A stretch of DNA of 64,000 nt. Origin: Pirellulales bacterium. GTDB lineage: Bacteria > Planctomycetota > Planctomycetia > Pirellulales > Thermoguttaceae. The stretch spans positions 1 through 64,000 of the forward strand of contig JAFGRD010000009.1 of the NCBI GenBank assembly GCA_016935315.1, written 5' to 3'. The notes beneath the pieces are model-generated. The model was not told where the DNA came from. It searched no databases and worked only from the letters and a program-made list of their open reading frames with translations. Every line of letters begins with the position of its first letter. The first letter of the stretch is position 1. The position numbers were made by a program, and so were the translations under genes. This document shows, in pieces, positions 54,951 to 62,932 of the stretch.

Positions 54951-55859
54951 ATGGAGTTTCGCCTGACCGGCCTGGTTGCCGCCACGTTCACGCCGATGCG
55001 CGACGACGGCTCGCTGCACCTCGATCGGGTCGGCCCGATGGTCGATCGGCTGATCGCCGACGGAATCGCCGCGTTCTACGTATGCGGCAGCACGGGCGAG
55101 GGGCCGTTGATGACGGTCGAGGAGCGGGAAGCGACCGCCGCGGCGTTTGTCGGTGCGGCCGCCGGGCGAATCCCCGTGGTCGTTCAGGTGGGACACAGCA
55201 GCCTGGCCGACGCCCGCCGACTGGCCGGCCATGCCCAGACGATCGGGGCCGATGCGATTTCCGCGGTGGCGCCGTACTATTTCAAGCCCGATTCGGTCGC
55301 CGTGTTGGTCGATTGCCTGGCCGAGATTGCCGCCGCCGCGCCCGAGTTGCCCTTTTACTACTACCACATACCGAGCATCACGGGCGTGGACCTCGATTTG
55401 GGCGAGCTGCTGCGCCGCGGGGCCGAGAAGCTGCCGACGTTGGTAGGCATCAAGCATACCTCGGCGCTGATGAACGAAGCCCAGGCGCTCAGGCACATCG
55501 CCGGCGGCCGGTACGACGTGCTGCACGGCCGCGACGAAATGCTGCTGGCCGGCATGGCGACCGGGGCCTCCGGCGCGGTTGGCAGCACCTACAACTTCGC
55601 CGCGCCGCTGTACCACCGCTTGATCATCGCCATGGATAGCGGCGACGTCGAAGAAGCCCGGCGATGCCAGGGGCTCTCGGTCGCGATGATCCACGGAATC
55701 CTCAAAGGCTGGGGGCAGGCCGGCTTGAAGGCGACCATGAGTCTGGTCGGACCCGACTGCGGTCCCACCCGGCTGCCGCTGGTGTCCTTGAGCCCGGAGC
55801 AAACGACCGAGCTGCGCCGATCGCTGGAATCGATCGGTTTCTTCGATTGGGGGCGGTGA
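54951..55859 (+). CDS. N-acetylneuraminate lyase / dihydrodipicolinate synthase family aldolase
   Basis: 302 residues, a TIM-barrel class I aldolase. The GSTGE motif is near residue 45, the catalytic Tyr in 'FYYYHIPSITG' near 140 and the Schiff-base Lys168 in 'GIKHTSAL'. The YYHIPxxTGV context favours the N-acetylneuraminate lyase branch over DapA, and the sialidase-like neighbour agrees. ATG 54951 is chosen because GGAG lies 9 nt upstream (54938-54941); an upstream in-frame ATG at 54936 overlaps that site. Substrate remains to be proven. Confidence 0.82.
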   Translation: MEFRLTGLVAATFTPMRDDGSLHLDRVGPMVDRLIADGIAAFYVCGSTGEGPLMTVEEREATAAAFVGAAAGRIPVVVQVGHSSLADARRLAGHAQTIGADAISAVAPYYFKPDSVAVLVDCLAEIAAAAPELPFYYYHIPSITGVDLDLGELLRRGAEKLPTLVGIKHTSALMNEAQALRHIAGGRYDVLHGRDEMLLAGMATGASGAVGSTYNFAAPLYHRLIIAMDSGDVEEARRCQGLSVAMIHGILKGWGQAGLKATMSLVGPDCGPTRLPLVSLSPEQTTELRRSLESIGFFDWGR

Positions 55860-55900
55860 AGAGCCGCGGGGCGACGCTGCCGCGCGGAGGCGGGAGATAG

Positions 55901-55927
55901 CCTGCCGCACTTCGGCAAGACGGCAGG
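55901..55927. terminator. Hairpin between convergent genes
   Basis: CCTGCCG (55901-55907) and CGGCAGG (55921-55927) with a 13-nt loop, between the NanA-like gene and the minus-strand beta-barrel gene. It could terminate both. Confidence 0.4.
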
Positions 55928-55930
55928 GGC

Positions 55931-56827
55931 CTACCACCGGACGGAGCAGCCCGCGCCGGTGAAGAAGTCGCCAGCCGACTTCGTCAGGCCGACGCCGGCC
56001 CGCCAGTCGAGCTGCAAGTTCGGGCTGAGCAGGAAAGTCAGGCCACCGTTGTAGTAGTGCTCGGGTCGTGAATCGTCCGCTCCGCGATGCATCAGGCCGA
56101 TCCACTCATGATACATGCCCAGCCGATCGGTCAGGACCACGCCCGCAGCGATCGATTGCAGGAATGTCGACCGGTAAACGCCTTCGGGCGCGCCGAAGCC
56201 TGCACCGGTGTTCGCTCCCACCGATAGCCAGTCGTTGATCTCCCAGCCGTACGCCAGACGCAGCTCCGTATCGGCCTGGGGGCTGCCGAAATCGTCGTGG
56301 CCGCAGGGGAGGGAAACGGAAGCGATCGCCGCCGCCTCCGGAGTCCATCCATCTTGCGACAACAAGTCTCTTTTGAAGCCGAAGGCGACGTCGGAGCTGC
56401 CCTGTCGGCTCGACCGGGTAGCGGCGTCTCGCTCTTTTTCAAAGGCGTAGCCTGCCCAGAAGACGCGCAGCTCGAAGTCGTCGCTGACCCCGTAGCGCAA
56501 CAGCAACTCGGGCAGCAGATGGCCGTCGGTGGTGACTCCCGCCGAGGCGTCGCGAAGGTAGGTGTAGCCTGATTCGATCTGGAGTCGCCGGAGGCCGACC
56601 GTGCTGCTCGACTCGGTGAAGTCGGGCCGGTCGGTTACCAGCGGTTCCTCGCCCGCCTGGCCGCGAATGAGCCACGAGGGCCACGGCCGATCAGTTGCGT
56701 GTGGGATGCCGGTGGCGCGCGCGGCGGTCGGCGCGAACCGAGTCGAGGCGGACTGCTCGGCGCAGCTCGCATGGCGGCAACCGAAGATCAACAGTCCGAA
56801 CGTGGCGATGGCGAGCGTGCGTGGCAT
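55931..56827 (-). CDS. Outer-membrane beta-barrel protein (MetA/phenol-degradation-type transporter family)
   Basis: 298 residues with an N-terminal signal (about 1-22). After an opening 'VTDRPDFTESSSTVGLRRLQ' typical of this barrel family, the chain alternates short amphipathic strands (RRLQIESGYTY, ELLLRYGVSDDFELRVFW, ...) and ends with a terminal Trp preceded by a Cys-containing strand, consistent with an outer-membrane barrel. The gene is alone and on the opposite strand to its left neighbours. ATG 56827 places the signal peptide at the N-terminus. The ligand is unknown. Confidence 0.72.
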   Translation of the reverse strand: MPRTLAIATFGLLIFGCRHASCAEQSASTRFAPTAARATGIPHATDRPWPSWLIRGQAGEEPLVTDRPDFTESSSTVGLRRLQIESGYTYLRDASAGVTTDGHLLPELLLRYGVSDDFELRVFWAGYAFEKERDAATRSSRQGSSDVAFGFKRDLLSQDGWTPEAAAIASVSLPCGHDDFGSPQADTELRLAYGWEINDWLSVGANTGAGFGAPEGVYRSTFLQSIAAGVVLTDRLGMYHEWIGLMHRGADDSRPEHYYNGGLTFLLSPNLQLDWRAGVGLTKSAGDFFTGAGCSVRW

Positions 56828-57018
56828 GGCGGACAACTTTCCGGCAGGTGAGCCACGCGAATGGGGGGCCATGTCCCGGCGGGACCGACCTGTTATGATC
56901 ATCGGCCGGTAGCGGACCGCAGCATAAACCGATCGACGCCGGCGGCCCGGATGATGGGGCACAATCTGCCCGAGGGAACCGGGCCATGGCGGCGTCGCGC
57001 GCCGCCCCGGAGCATGGC

Positions 57019-57687
57019 TCAGGCGGGGTGTCGGTGCCGGATGTCGGCCCCTTCGACCATGTAGACGATCTGCTCGCAGACGTTGCAGGCCTGATCGCCG
57101 ATCCGCTCCAGGGATTGCGAGATCATGATCTGGGCCACGGCGCCGGCGACCTCGCGCCGCCCGGCGCCGTTGGAGCGGTCGCCGCCGAGCAACTCGCGGA
57201 TGATCTCGTCGTTAAGCACGTCGACCAGCTCGTCGTTGGCCATGGTCGACTTGGCCTTGCGGCTGTCTTCCAGGCGGAAGGCCTTCAGCGTGTCGTGGAG
57301 CATTGCCCGCACCAGGCGGGCCATGCCCTGGAACTGCGGCAGCAGGGTCTCGTCGGATTTGGAGACCATCAGTTGGATGTGGTTGCACATGCTGACGGTC
57401 TGGTCGCCGATCCGTTCCAGCTCCGAGTTGATCCGCGAGACGGAGAGGATCATGCGGAGATTCGCGGCCACCGGCCCGTAGACGGTCAGCAGGCGGATGG
57501 CCTCCTTGTCGATATCGAGCTGGAGCTGGTCGAGCCGGTCTTCTTCGGCCTGGATTCGCTGGAAGTGGCTGTCGTCGAGAGGTTCCCCCAGCGCGACGAT
57601 GGCCTCGACGACCATCGCCTCGGCCAGGTCGCCCATTTTGGCGACGCGCTCCCGCAATTGCTCCAATTCCTGTTCGAGTTTTTTCAT
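57019..57687 (-). CDS. phoU: Phosphate-signalling regulator PhoU
   Basis: 222 residues, two PhoU three-helix repeats: the paired 'EAMVVEAIVALGE' and 'ARLVRAMLHDTLKAF' helices with acidic metal sites, and the repeat signature 'ELERIGDQTVSM' near 110 and 'LERIGDQACNV' near 200. PhoU restrains PstSCAB and the PhoR kinase when phosphate is sufficient. It is the last gene of the minus-strand pst cluster, 89 nt after the second pstB. No phoR or phoB gene is in the window. Confidence 0.93.
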   Translation of the reverse strand: MKKLEQELEQLRERVAKMGDLAEAMVVEAIVALGEPLDDSHFQRIQAEEDRLDQLQLDIDKEAIRLLTVYGPVAANLRMILSVSRINSELERIGDQTVSMCNHIQLMVSKSDETLLPQFQGMARLVRAMLHDTLKAFRLEDSRKAKSTMANDELVDVLNDEIIRELLGGDRSNGAGRREVAGAVAQIMISQSLERIGDQACNVCEQIVYMVEGADIRHRHPA

Positions 57688-57776
57688 GAGCCCTTCACAA
57701 TTACTTCCCGGGGACTTGCCTTGGCCACAAGAGGGCGGCAGCCGGCGACGCCCGCGCCGCTTCCTTCGACGGGCGG

Positions 57777-58571
57777 CTAGCCGTAGCGGCCCTCGATGTA
57801 CATTTCGGTCTGTTCTTTATGGGGATTGAGGAACAGTTGCACGGTATCGTCGTGTTCGATGATCTCGCCCAAGAGCATGAAGATGCACTCGTCGCTGACG
57901 CGTCGCGCCTGGGCCATGTTGTGGGTCACGATCACGATGGTGTATTGCCGTTTCAAATCGCCGATCAGCGCTTCCACCCGCTCCGTCCCCTCGGCGTCCA
58001 GTGCCGAGCAGGGCTCGTCCATCAAGATCACCCGCGGCTTCAGCGGCAAGAGCCGGGCAATGCAGAGCTTCTGCTGCTGTTCGAGCGTCAGGTGGGTCGC
58101 CCGCCGCCTCAACCGATCCTTGACCTCGTCCCAGAGCTGCACGTCGCGCAACGCCGATTCGACCATTTCGTCGCGCTGATGTCGGGGGAAGGCGCCGCGG
58201 CGGGTGTGCGTGCGGATGCCAAACAGCACGTTCTTGTAGATCGAGATCGGCAACGGGTTGGGCCGCTGGAAGACCATGCCCACCGATTTGCGCAACTCGC
58301 TCAGCGAGATGTCCTCGTCGTACACGTTCCTGCCCAAGATCGTCACCTCGCCGGTCGTGGTCACATTCCCGTACCGCTCGTTGATCCGGTTGAAGCAGCG
58401 CAGCAAGGTCGTTTTGCCGCAGCCCGAAGGGCCGATCAGCGAGGTGATCAGACGCGGGCGGATGTCGACGGTTACGTTCTTCAGCGCCTGGAACTTGCCG
58501 TACCAGAGGTTCAAGTCCCTGGTCTGAATGCTGTAGTGTGTTCGCGTGGAAGAGTCCGTTGCGACGGTCAT
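57777..58571 (-). CDS. pstB: Phosphate ABC transporter ATPase with degenerate signature (PstB-like 2)
   Basis: 264 residues. Canonical in Walker A GPSGCGKTT (47-55), Q-loop Gln102 (FQRPNP), Walker B ILMDEP (182-187) and H-loop His217 (IVTHN), and it ends TEMYIEGRYG like E. coli PstB. However the ABC signature expected as LSGGQ is LTLEQ (161-165) followed by QQKL. Its partner gene upstream has the intact signature but lacks the Q-loop Gln and H-loop His. Together they would form a heterodimer with one good and one bad ATP site. The gene abuts the upstream gene (stop and start share one base at 58571). Confidence 0.92.
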   Translation of the reverse strand: MTVATDSSTRTHYSIQTRDLNLWYGKFQALKNVTVDIRPRLITSLIGPSGCGKTTLLRCFNRINERYGNVTTTGEVTILGRNVYDEDISLSELRKSVGMVFQRPNPLPISIYKNVLFGIRTHTRRGAFPRHQRDEMVESALRDVQLWDEVKDRLRRRATHLTLEQQQKLCIARLLPLKPRVILMDEPCSALDAEGTERVEALIGDLKRQYTIVIVTHNMAQARRVSDECIFMLLGEIIEHDDTVQLFLNPHKEQTEMYIEGRYG

Positions 58572-59338
58572 TATCCGAAGCCTCCTGTCACGTATCCGCG
58601 GGTCAGCTCGTTGTCCGCTTCGGTGAAGATCTTCTCCGTCGCTCCCACTTCGACCAGCCGCGAGGCGTTGAAGAACGCCGTGTGGTCGGCCAGCCGGTGG
58701 GCCTGCTGGACCAGGTTGGTCACCAGGATGATCGTCATCTCGTTCTTCAACTCCAACAGCACGTCCTCGATCTTCATCGTGGTCACCGGATCGATGGCGA
58801 TGGAGAATTCGTCGAGGCAGAGGATCTCGGGGCGGTGGGAAAGGGCCCGGGCCAGCGTCAGCCGTTGCTGCTGCCCCCCGGAAAGCTTCGTGCCGAGCTG
58901 GTCCAGGCGGTCTTTCACCTCGTCCCAGAGCACGGCCTGCCGCAGGCACTTCTCGACCAGGGCGTCGAGCTGGTCGCGATCGTGCAGCCCGGCCCGGCGC
59001 GGGGCGTACGCCACGTTGTCGTACACGGTCAGCGGCAGCCCCACCGGCAAGGGAAACACCATGCCGATCCGCCGCCGCAGCCCGTAGACGTTGCGGATGC
59101 GGAAGACGTCCTGCCCGTCGACGGACACCTCGCCGCGGACCCTCGCCGCCGGAACGAAGTCGATGGTCCGGTTGATGCACTTCAGCAGCGTCGTCTTTCC
59201 GGAGTTCGCCGGGCCGATGATCCCGAAGATCTGGTTGCGGGGGATCTCCAGCGAGACTTCCTGCAAGGCCACCTTGTCCCCGTACGACACGTGGACGTCT
59301 TGGAAGCGAACGTGTGCAACCATCGGGCGGCCTACCAT
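58571..59338 (-). CDS. Phosphate ABC transporter ATPase with degenerate Q- and H-loops (PstB-like 1)
   Basis: 255 residues. The signature LSGGQ (152-156) is intact and Walker A GPANSGKTT (42-50) is usable, but the Q-loop glutamine is Pro96 (VFPLP), the residue after the Walker B acid is Phe178 (LDEF instead of LDEP), the D-loop reads SIAID, and the H-loop histidine is Asn208 (VTNLV). These sites together define one composite ATP pocket whose opposite face would be the degenerate signature of the downstream PstB. ATG 59338 or ATG 59323 could be the start; the former overlaps the end of pstA by 7 nt. Confidence 0.9.
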   Translation of the reverse strand: MVGRPMVAHVRFQDVHVSYGDKVALQEVSLEIPRNQIFGIIGPANSGKTTLLKCINRTIDFVPAARVRGEVSVDGQDVFRIRNVYGLRRRIGMVFPLPVGLPLTVYDNVAYAPRRAGLHDRDQLDALVEKCLRQAVLWDEVKDRLDQLGTKLSGGQQQRLTLARALSHRPEILCLDEFSIAIDPVTTMKIEDVLLELKNEMTIILVTNLVQQAHRLADHTAFFNASRLVEVGATEKIFTEADNELTRGYVTGGFG

Positions 59339-60624
59339 TTCTTCCGCGAGCGGAGATAGCTCCGCACGCCGATCGAGACGCTGTTGACGATCAGTACCAG
59401 GCCGATCAGCACGACCGCCGTGCCGTACTGGGTTTCCTCGGAAACGCCGCGGACCTGAGTGGCCAGAGTGAACAAGTGCATCGACAGGGCCATGCAGCGA
59501 TCGCCCAGGCCGTAGGGGAAAAAGGACGTCCAGCCGTGGTCGGGCACCGGCACGTAGAACACGGCGCCGGTAAAGAGGATCGGAGCGGTCTCACCCGCCG
59601 CTCGCGATACCTGGAGAATCACGCCCGTGAGGATCCCGCTGATCGAATTGGGCAGGACAATGGTGCGGATGGTCTGCCAGCGGGTGGCCCCCATGTTCCA
59701 GCAGGCCTCGCGAAACGCCATCGGCACCGATGCCAGGGCCTCGCGCGTGCTGGTGATGATCACCGGCAGCGTCATCACGGCCAACGTGCAGGAAGCGGCC
59801 AGCACCGAACGCCCCATGCCGGCGAACAGCACAAAGGCCCCCACGCCGAAAAGGGCATGAACAATGCTCGGCACGCCCGCCAGGTTGACCACCGCCAGGT
59901 TGATCAGGCGCGTGAGCCAGTTATCGCGGGCGTACTCGTTCAGATACACCCCGGAGAGCACGCCGATGGGGGCGGCCACCAGCAGCGAGATGGCCACCAG
60001 AAAGAACGTGCCCACCAGCGGAGCCCAAATGCCGCCGCTGGTCATGTAGTTCTTCGGATTCTCCAGAAAGAAGGCGGGAGTCAGCACCGGCCAGGCCCGA
60101 ATCAACAAGTATCCGAGAATGGCGACCACGGGAAGCACCAGGCTCATCGTCATGGCCAGGAAGATGTACTTGGCGATGGTCTCCTTGGTCTCCCTCCAGT
60201 TCTCCAGGCGGGACGGTGCAAAAACTCGATGCGGGGAAAGGCGGATGCGATCACCCGGGCGAAGCTCCAATCGACCTGAATGCCGCAGTTGCGCGATGCC
60301 CTCGATGGCCGAGTGCACGTCGCGAAACGGCTGCAGCTCGGTTCCGTCTCCTCCGGAACCCTCGCCCGCCAGGTCCACGAAGAAATGATAGCGGGGCCGG
60401 CGGCGCGAACGCCCACCAGCGCCGGGCTGGCCGCAGACGATCTCCACGTCGGAATCCGCCCGGGCGGTTTGCCTGCCGTTGGCCGCCCGGGCGCGACGAC
60501 CGACTGCCGCCAAAGCCTCCTCCAGCGTGCCCAACGGCCGGGCCGGTTGAACGCCGTTGGTGGCGCCCGGCTCGGGCGAAACGAAATACGCCAGCCGCTG
60601 GTCGTCGTGATCAGGCCTTTTCAC
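59332..60624 (-). CDS. pstA: Phosphate ABC transporter permease PstA with unusual N-terminal extension
   Basis: 430 residues; ordinary PstA is about 280-300. Residues ~152-430 are the permease: about six helices and the coupling loop 'EALASVPMAFREACWNMGAT' near 305-324. Residues 1-145 are extra and contain no membrane segment. Within them two motifs resemble the opening of parallel beta-helix (DUF1565-type) proteins: 'AYFVSPEPGATNG...PLGTLEEALAAV' (12-41) and 'HFFVDLAGEGSGGDGTELQP' with a following PGDRIRL (80-129). The start (60624) overlaps pstC by 14 nt, so the extension is part of the coupled frame. Confidence 0.9.
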   Translation of the reverse strand: MKRPDHDDQRLAYFVSPEPGATNGVQPARPLGTLEEALAAVGRRARAANGRQTARADSDVEIVCGQPGAGGRSRRRPRYHFFVDLAGEGSGGDGTELQPFRDVHSAIEGIAQLRHSGRLELRPGDRIRLSPHRVFAPSRLENWRETKETIAKYIFLAMTMSLVLPVVAILGYLLIRAWPVLTPAFFLENPKNYMTSGGIWAPLVGTFFLVAISLLVAAPIGVLSGVYLNEYARDNWLTRLINLAVVNLAGVPSIVHALFGVGAFVLFAGMGRSVLAASCTLAVMTLPVIITSTREALASVPMAFREACWNMGATRWQTIRTIVLPNSISGILTGVILQVSRAAGETAPILFTGAVFYVPVPDHGWTSFFPYGLGDRCMALSMHLFTLATQVRGVSEETQYGTAVVLIGLVLIVNSVSIGVRSYLRSRKKW

Positions 60625-61564
60625 TGCGAATCCCTTTCACCACGAGATCGGCGATCAGATTGACGACGAACGTCACCGCAAACAGCACCACGCCGATCAC
60701 GAACAGCACCCGGTAGTGGTCGTCCCCTTCCACGGTCTCGCCCAGCTCGGCGGCGATCGTGGCCGTCAGCGTGCGGATGGGATCGAACAGGCTGTGGGGA
60801 ATCTGCACGGCGTGTCCGGTGGCCATCAACACGGCCATGGTTTCTCCGATGGCGCGGCCCACGCCCAGCAGCACGGCGGCCAGCAGCCCATTCTTGGCGG
60901 CCGGAAACAGCACTCGGCAGACGATTTCCCAGCGGCTGGCGCCCAGCGAAAGGGCCGCTTCGCGGTACGAGTCGGGGACGGCCTTCAGCGCGTCTTCGCC
61001 GACCGACACGATGATCGGCACGCTCATCAACGCCAGGATGATTCCGCCGTTGAGCACATTGACGCCGACGGGGGCTCCGCTGAGCTGCATGATGAGCGGA
61101 CCCAGGACCATGTAGCCGACAAATCCCCAAACGACCGAAGGAATGGCGGAAAGCAACTCGATGACGACCTTCAGCACCTCCTTGAGCTTGCCGCCGCAGA
61201 ACTCGGAAACGTAGATCGCCGCCCCCAGCCCGAACGGCACGGCCAAGACCATCGCCAAGGCCGTGACCGACAACGAGCCGACCAGTAACGCCAGCACGCC
61301 GTACTGCGGCTGGATTTCCGACGCCGGCCGCCAATTGGGGCTGGTGAAGAACTCGACCAGGTTCAGGTCCCCGAACAGCATGGGCGCCGCTTCGCGAAAG
61401 ACGAAATAGAAGATCGCGAAGACGAAGAGGATCGAACTCCAACCGCACAACATGATCGTCAACTCGATGAGCCGTTCGATCATCCGGTAAACCCATTGGA
61501 TCCCCGGGCGGGAAACGGGGCGAATCTCGCTGGACATCGCTGTGGACCGTCCTTCCTCTTTCAT
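60611..61564 (-). CDS. pstC: Phosphate ABC transporter permease PstC
   Basis: 317 residues, normal for PstC, with about six helices and the ABC coupling loop 'EDALKAVPDSYREAALSLGA' near 205. It pairs with PstA to form the membrane channel. The first nine residues (MKEEGRSTA) derive from a dispersed-repeat copy whose ATG (61564) is preceded by GGGGGA; an internal ATG at 61537 (MSSEIRP) is an alternative start. The gene starts 30 nt after the pstS stop. Confidence 0.93.
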   Translation of the reverse strand: MKEEGRSTAMSSEIRPVSRPGIQWVYRMIERLIELTIMLCGWSSILFVFAIFYFVFREAAPMLFGDLNLVEFFTSPNWRPASEIQPQYGVLALLVGSLSVTALAMVLAVPFGLGAAIYVSEFCGGKLKEVLKVVIELLSAIPSVVWGFVGYMVLGPLIMQLSGAPVGVNVLNGGIILALMSVPIIVSVGEDALKAVPDSYREAALSLGASRWEIVCRVLFPAAKNGLLAAVLLGVGRAIGETMAVLMATGHAVQIPHSLFDPIRTLTATIAAELGETVEGDDHYRVLFVIGVVLFAVTFVVNLIADLVVKGIRSEKA

Positions 61565-61597
61565 GTATCCCCCGACTTGCTCTTCTGCGCGTCCTTA
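61548..61597 (-). repeat. Diverged dispersed-repeat copy between pstS and pstC
   Basis: Read on the minus strand it begins at the TAA stop of pstS (61597-61595: TAAGGACGCGCAGAAGAGC) and includes ATACATGAAAG with the pstC start. It matches the 43138 copy and the MITE-like ends at most positions up to the ATG, then decays. Confidence 0.55.
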
Positions 61598-62557
61598 GGT
61601 GTCAGTGTCCGTGCTGGTGTCAGTGTCCGTGCTGGCGTCGGATGCCGCGCCGCCCCCGCCGGCATCCTCTTCCGGGCTGTGCGCCGGAACGTAGCCCAGG
61701 TGCAAAACCACTTTCTGGCCCGCCGGCGAATTGATCCAGTCGAGAAACTCCTTCAGCAGCCCCGTCGCCTCGCCGGCCGTGTAGATGTACAGCGGCCGGG
61801 TAATCGGATAGGAGCCGTCCTTGGCGTTCTCGACGGTTGGCGGCACGCCCGGCTCCCCCTTGGCCGACGAGATGTTCAGCATCTTCACCTCCGGCGTGGC
61901 GTAGCCCATGCCGCTGTAGCCGATGGCGCCCGGCGTCTTGGAAACCAGGGCGACCACGTCCTTCGACCCGCTCTGATCGATGGAGCCGAGCTTGTACTCT
62001 CGCTTCGGCCCCAGCACGGCTTCGCGGAAATAGACATAGGTTCCCGAATTGTTCTGGCGGCTGACGCGAGTGATCTCCAGATCGGCGCCGCCGGGTATCT
62101 GGGACCAGTTGGTGATCGTGCCGCCCTCGCCGTAGATCTCGGCCAACTGATCGATAGTAATCGTATCAACCGGGTTGTTCTTGTGGACGTAGACTGCCAG
62201 GGCGTCGTAGCCGACGATGTGCTCGACCGGTTCGACCCCCCGTTTGTCCTTGACCCGTTCGATCTCCTTCGGCTTCATCTGGCGGCTGGCGTTGGCCATG
62301 TCGCAATTGCCGTCAGTCAGGCTGGCAATGCCCACGCCGGAGCCGCCGCCGAGCACTTGGACGCTGATACCGGGGAATTTCTTGTTGTAGTCTTCCGCCC
62401 AGGCCTGGGCCAGGTTGACCATTGTGTCGGAGCCTTCGATGCGAATGGTCCGCTGGTCGCCGCCGGCCGGTCCCGACGCGTCCCTTCGGCCACAGCCGGC
62501 CGCGAAGATTGCCAGCGCGGCAATGATTAGCACAGCGCAAAAAGATCGGTAAAACAC
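61595..62557 (-). CDS. pstS: Phosphate-binding lipoprotein PstS
   Basis: 320 residues. A lipoprotein signal ends in AIFAAGC (Cys near residue 19), then the PstS fold with 'GSDTMVNLAQAWAEDY' (phosphate-binding loop), 'GGGSGVGIASLTDG' and 'SRQNNSGTYVYF'. It captures phosphate outside the membrane and delivers it to PstCA. I prefer GTG 62557 because GGGAGGG lies 8 nt upstream; the in-frame ATG at 62572 would put that site inside the gene. The C-terminus ends in STDTDTSTDTDT, from an 18-nt duplication. Confidence 0.93.
   Translation of the reverse strand: MFYRSFCAVLIIAALAIFAAGCGRRDASGPAGGDQRTIRIEGSDTMVNLAQAWAEDYNKKFPGISVQVLGGGSGVGIASLTDGNCDMANASRQMKPKEIERVKDKRGVEPVEHIVGYDALAVYVHKNNPVDTITIDQLAEIYGEGGTITNWSQIPGGADLEITRVSRQNNSGTYVYFREAVLGPKREYKLGSIDQSGSKDVVALVSKTPGAIGYSGMGYATPEVKMLNISSAKGEPGVPPTVENAKDGSYPITRPLYIYTAGEATGLLKEFLDWINSPAGQKVVLHLGYVPAHSPEEDAGGGGAASDASTDTDTSTDTDT
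61599..61634 (-). repeat. 18-nt tandem duplication at the pstS 3' end
   Basis: Two identical 18-nt units (61599-61616 and 61617-61634) encode TDTDTS-type residues at the C-terminus of PstS. Confidence 0.8.
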
Positions 62558-62572
62558 CTGAATCCCTCCCAT

Positions 62573-62932
62573 ACAAAGTCCTAACAGAACCGACAAACCG
62601 TTTGAGCCCTCCAACGGTTGCATTGGAGCGACAAAACCAACCGCAGGCAACCCTTGGGCGACCCTTCGGCTGCGTTGAATTATCGAAGGCGTCTGTTGGA
62701 GCATGATAAGCGGAGTGTTAGAAACCGGTTAGTACCCAACCCGACCTTTTCGACCAACGGCTGGCGTATCCGAGGCGCAGCGGTGTGTCCACGCAGGCGC
62801 GCGACCGCTCCGTTTGCAGGCCACCCTGGAGGGGGGCCATGTGGATGGCACATTCGGGGGCCTGTCAGAGACTGGGTGCTCCGGCAGAGTTCGCGGCTGG
62901 GTCCGGAAAAGGGCAGGTGTGGCCCAAGGCGG
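62573..62932. other. Gap between pstS and the cotransporter gene
   Basis: About 360 nt with no gene I can support. A short hairpin (CTCCAA 62609-62614 with TTGGAG 62623-62628) lies in what should be the pstS leader. A minus-strand GATAAT (62684-62679) could be a -10, but no convincing -35 or Pho-box pair of direct repeats was found. Confidence 0.4.

Noticed and set aside
62573-62720. Possible Pho box upstream of pstS (TTTGTCG and TGTTAGG words)
   Set aside because: The two TGT words are 9 nt apart, not 11, and conservation is poor; not enough to call a PhoB site.
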